In this document: piece after piece, positions 12,480-14,156 of the stretch
How positions within the stretch are numbered: position 1 is the stretch's first letter
How the letters are laid out: every line of letters begins with the position of its first letter
NCBI GenBank assembly: GCA_964633445.1
Contig: CAZWFW010000034.1
Coordinates: 1-14,156, forward strand
Direction: 5' to 3'
Length of the DNA: 14,156 bases
From: CAZWFW01 sp964633445
Lineage (GTDB): Archaea; Undinarchaeota; CAZWFW01
The notes under the pieces: model-generated
What the model was told of the DNA's origin: nothing
The model's input: only the letters and a program-made list of their open reading frames with translations
The model's database searches: none
Position numbers and translations under genes: made by a program

Positions 12480-14156
12480 ATGTTAAAATACTCCGAACTT
12501 GCCAATCTTTATGAGCAGCTTGAAGGGATCAGCAGCAAACATGAAAAAACAGCAATTATTGCATCATTTCTAAGAAAGGTTAGCGCTGAGGATTTGGATA
12601 AGGTTGTGCTTTTGTTGCTTGGGAGAGTTTTTCCTCCGTGGAGCATGGAGGAGTTGGGCTTTGGGACGCAGCTTATGATAAGGGCTATTGCTATGGCCAC
12701 AGGCGCGAATGAGAGGCAAATTGAGAACACCTACAAGGAAACTGGAGACTTGGGGTTGGCTGCTGAGAGATTTGTTGCAAAAAAAAGGCAGATGACTTTG
12801 TTTCAGCAAGCGCTTACTGTTGATAAAGTTATTGAGAACTTAAGAAAAGTCGCAAGGGTTGAGGGTGAGGGTTCTATAGATAAGAAAATAGCTTTGGTTG
12901 CCGAACTCCTAACCTCAGCTTCGCCAAAGGAGGCTAGATATGTTGTTAGAACTGTGCTCGAGGAGCTTAGGATAGGTGTAGCTGAGGGTATAATAAGAGA
13001 CGCTATTTCGCTTGCATTTAATGTTCCTGTAGATATCGTTGAGAAAGCTTATAACTTAACAAACGATCTGGGATTTGTTGCAAAAATCGCAAAAGAGAAA
13101 GGTAAAGACGGGTTGCAAAGTCTAAAACTTGAGCCAGGTAAGCCGATAAAGGTTATGCTTGCGCAAAAAGTTGAGAATGTAAAAGAAGCCCTAGAGAAAA
13201 TGGGAGGGAAAGTGGCTACCGAGATAAAGTATGATGGTGCTAGAATGCAAATCCATAAAAGAGGTGATGAGATAGCTCTATTCACAAGAAGGCTTGAAAA
13301 TGTTACTAAGCAGTTCCCAGATATCGTTGATATGGTACGTAAAGGTATAGATACTGAGGAATGCATAATTGAGGGGGAAGTAGTAGCAATTGATGAAAAC
13401 GGCAAACCGAGGCCATTCCAGATGCTTTCCAGAAGAATAAAGAGAAAGTATGACATAGAGAAGATGGTTAGGGAAATCCCTGTTGAATTAAATTTATTTG
13501 ATATCGTGTATTTGAATGGAGAATCGCTTATTGATGTGCCCTTTGAAAAGAGGAGGAAAATTCTTGAAAACATAGCCAAACCATACAACAAATTGAAGCT
13601 TGCTGAGCAGCTAATAAGCGATGATGTGCAGGAAATAGAGAAGTTCTATAAAAAAGCTTTAGATATGGGGCATGAGGGTATAATGATTAAAAACCTAAAA
13701 GCCCCCTATAAGCCCGGCAGCAGGGTTGGGTATATGGTTAAACTGAAGCCAACAATGGAAACTTTAGATTTGGTAATTGTTGGTGCAGAATGGGGCGAAG
13801 GAAAGAGAGCACATTGGCTTAGTAGCTATCTACTCGCCTGTAGAGATCCAGATACCGGTAAATATTTATCAATTGGTAAAATGGGTACTGGACTGACAGA
13901 AGATCAGTTTAGGGAAATGACGGAGAGGCTTAAACCTTTAATAATACGAAGTGAGGGTAAATTTGTTGAGATAAAGCCAAACATTGTTGTGGAAGTTGCC
14001 TATGAAGAAATACAGAAATCCCCTAACTATGAATCGGGATTTGCGTTAAGATTTCCAAGACTTATAAGAATAAGGGAGGATAGGGGGCCTGAGGATGTTG
14101 ATACAATTTATAGGGTAAGGAGGCTCTATGAGGAGCAGTTTGGGAAAAAAGAATAA
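12480..14156 (+). CDS. lig: ATP-dependent DNA ligase, archaeal type
   Basis: This enzyme seals nicks in replication and repair through a lysyl-AMP intermediate. The 558 residues match archaeal replicative ligases and the gene is complete, its TAA being the last three bases of the window. Residues about 1-210 form the DNA-binding domain, 211-415 the adenylation domain and 416-558 the OB-fold. Motif I is EIKYDGARMQIHK with the nucleotide-acceptor K250. Motif III includes IIEGEVVAID (E298), motif IV is GHEGIMIKN (E399), and motif V is MVKLKP (K421, K423). RLIRIREDRGPEDVDTI near the end is the conserved motif VI region with the C-terminal Arg residues. The N-terminal start is supported by the TATA-like box 23 nt upstream. 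It is divergent from the ferredoxin gene. Confidence 0.97.
   Translation: MLKYSELANLYEQLEGISSKHEKTAIIASFLRKVSAEDLDKVVLLLLGRVFPPWSMEELGFGTQLMIRAIAMATGANERQIENTYKETGDLGLAAERFVAKKRQMTLFQQALTVDKVIENLRKVARVEGEGSIDKKIALVAELLTSASPKEARYVVRTVLEELRIGVAEGIIRDAISLAFNVPVDIVEKAYNLTNDLGFVAKIAKEKGKDGLQSLKLEPGKPIKVMLAQKVENVKEALEKMGGKVATEIKYDGARMQIHKRGDEIALFTRRLENVTKQFPDIVDMVRKGIDTEECIIEGEVVAIDENGKPRPFQMLSRRIKRKYDIEKMVREIPVELNLFDIVYLNGESLIDVPFEKRRKILENIAKPYNKLKLAEQLISDDVQEIEKFYKKALDMGHEGIMIKNLKAPYKPGSRVGYMVKLKPTMETLDLVIVGAEWGEGKRAHWLSSYLLACRDPDTGKYLSIGKMGTGLTEDQFREMTERLKPLIIRSEGKFVEIKPNIVVEVAYEEIQKSPNYESGFALRFPRLIRIREDRGPEDVDTIYRVRRLYEEQFGKKE

Noticed and set aside
13049..13591. Antisense open frame of 180 codons over the DNA ligase gene
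   Set aside because: The plus-strand ligase motifs I and III lie in this stretch, and the antisense product is Ser/Phe-rich as expected for a shadow frame.

Overview
This 14.2 kb window comes from an archaeon, probably a thermophilic euryarchaeote in the broad sense. The evidence is RpoN (the RPB10 homologue), archaeal-type uS2, Nop5, an ATP-dependent DNA ligase, a MEMO-family protein, an archaeal/eukaryal-type glycyl-tRNA synthetase and a CDP-alcohol phosphatidyltransferase of the ether-lipid type. The DNA is AT-rich. Many genes that begin a transcript have a TATA-like box 21-24 nt before the start codon and no Shine-Dalgarno sequence, which suggests leaderless transcripts. I cannot place the organism more finely from the sequence alone.

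The left part (1-3006) is accessory DNA read mostly from the minus strand. It holds the N-terminal 157 residues of an HD-domain protein cut by the window edge, most likely a type III CRISPR Cas10-like protein. Next is an intact tyrosine recombinase with a C-terminal zinc ribbon (531-1706). About 1.3 kb with no intact gene follows (1741-3006). That stretch contains decayed minus-strand coding remnants, including a winged-helix gene broken by two compensating frameshifts. In its middle, at about 2314-2457, is a GC-rich, strongly self-complementary block that looks like an undescribed structured RNA or the end of a mobile element.

The right part (3007-14156) is dense housekeeping DNA. A plus-strand run rpoN - M42 aminopeptidase - CDP-alcohol phosphatidyltransferase is followed by a second run, enolase - uS2 - MEMO, with its own promoter. 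The familiar archaeal rpoN-eno-rps2-memo order is kept, but two genes sit between rpoN and eno. No rpoK is present in that interval and no ribosomal protein genes lie directly upstream of rpoN. A minus-strand pair follows: an M20 metallopeptidase/deacylase and GlyRS.

Beyond these are a GNAT acetyltransferase divergent from the M20 gene, a CYTH-domain protein convergent with the GNAT gene, Nop5 divergent from the CYTH gene, a single-cluster ferredoxin convergent with Nop5, and a complete DNA ligase divergent from the ferredoxin and ending at the last base. Three divergent intergenic gaps are only 8, 37 and 48 bp, so their promoters must overlap each other or the neighbouring gene. The most interesting items are the structured RNA candidate, the Cas10-like fragment beside the recombinase, the interleaved divergent promoters, and an Asp-to-Glu change in the phosphatidyltransferase catalytic motif.
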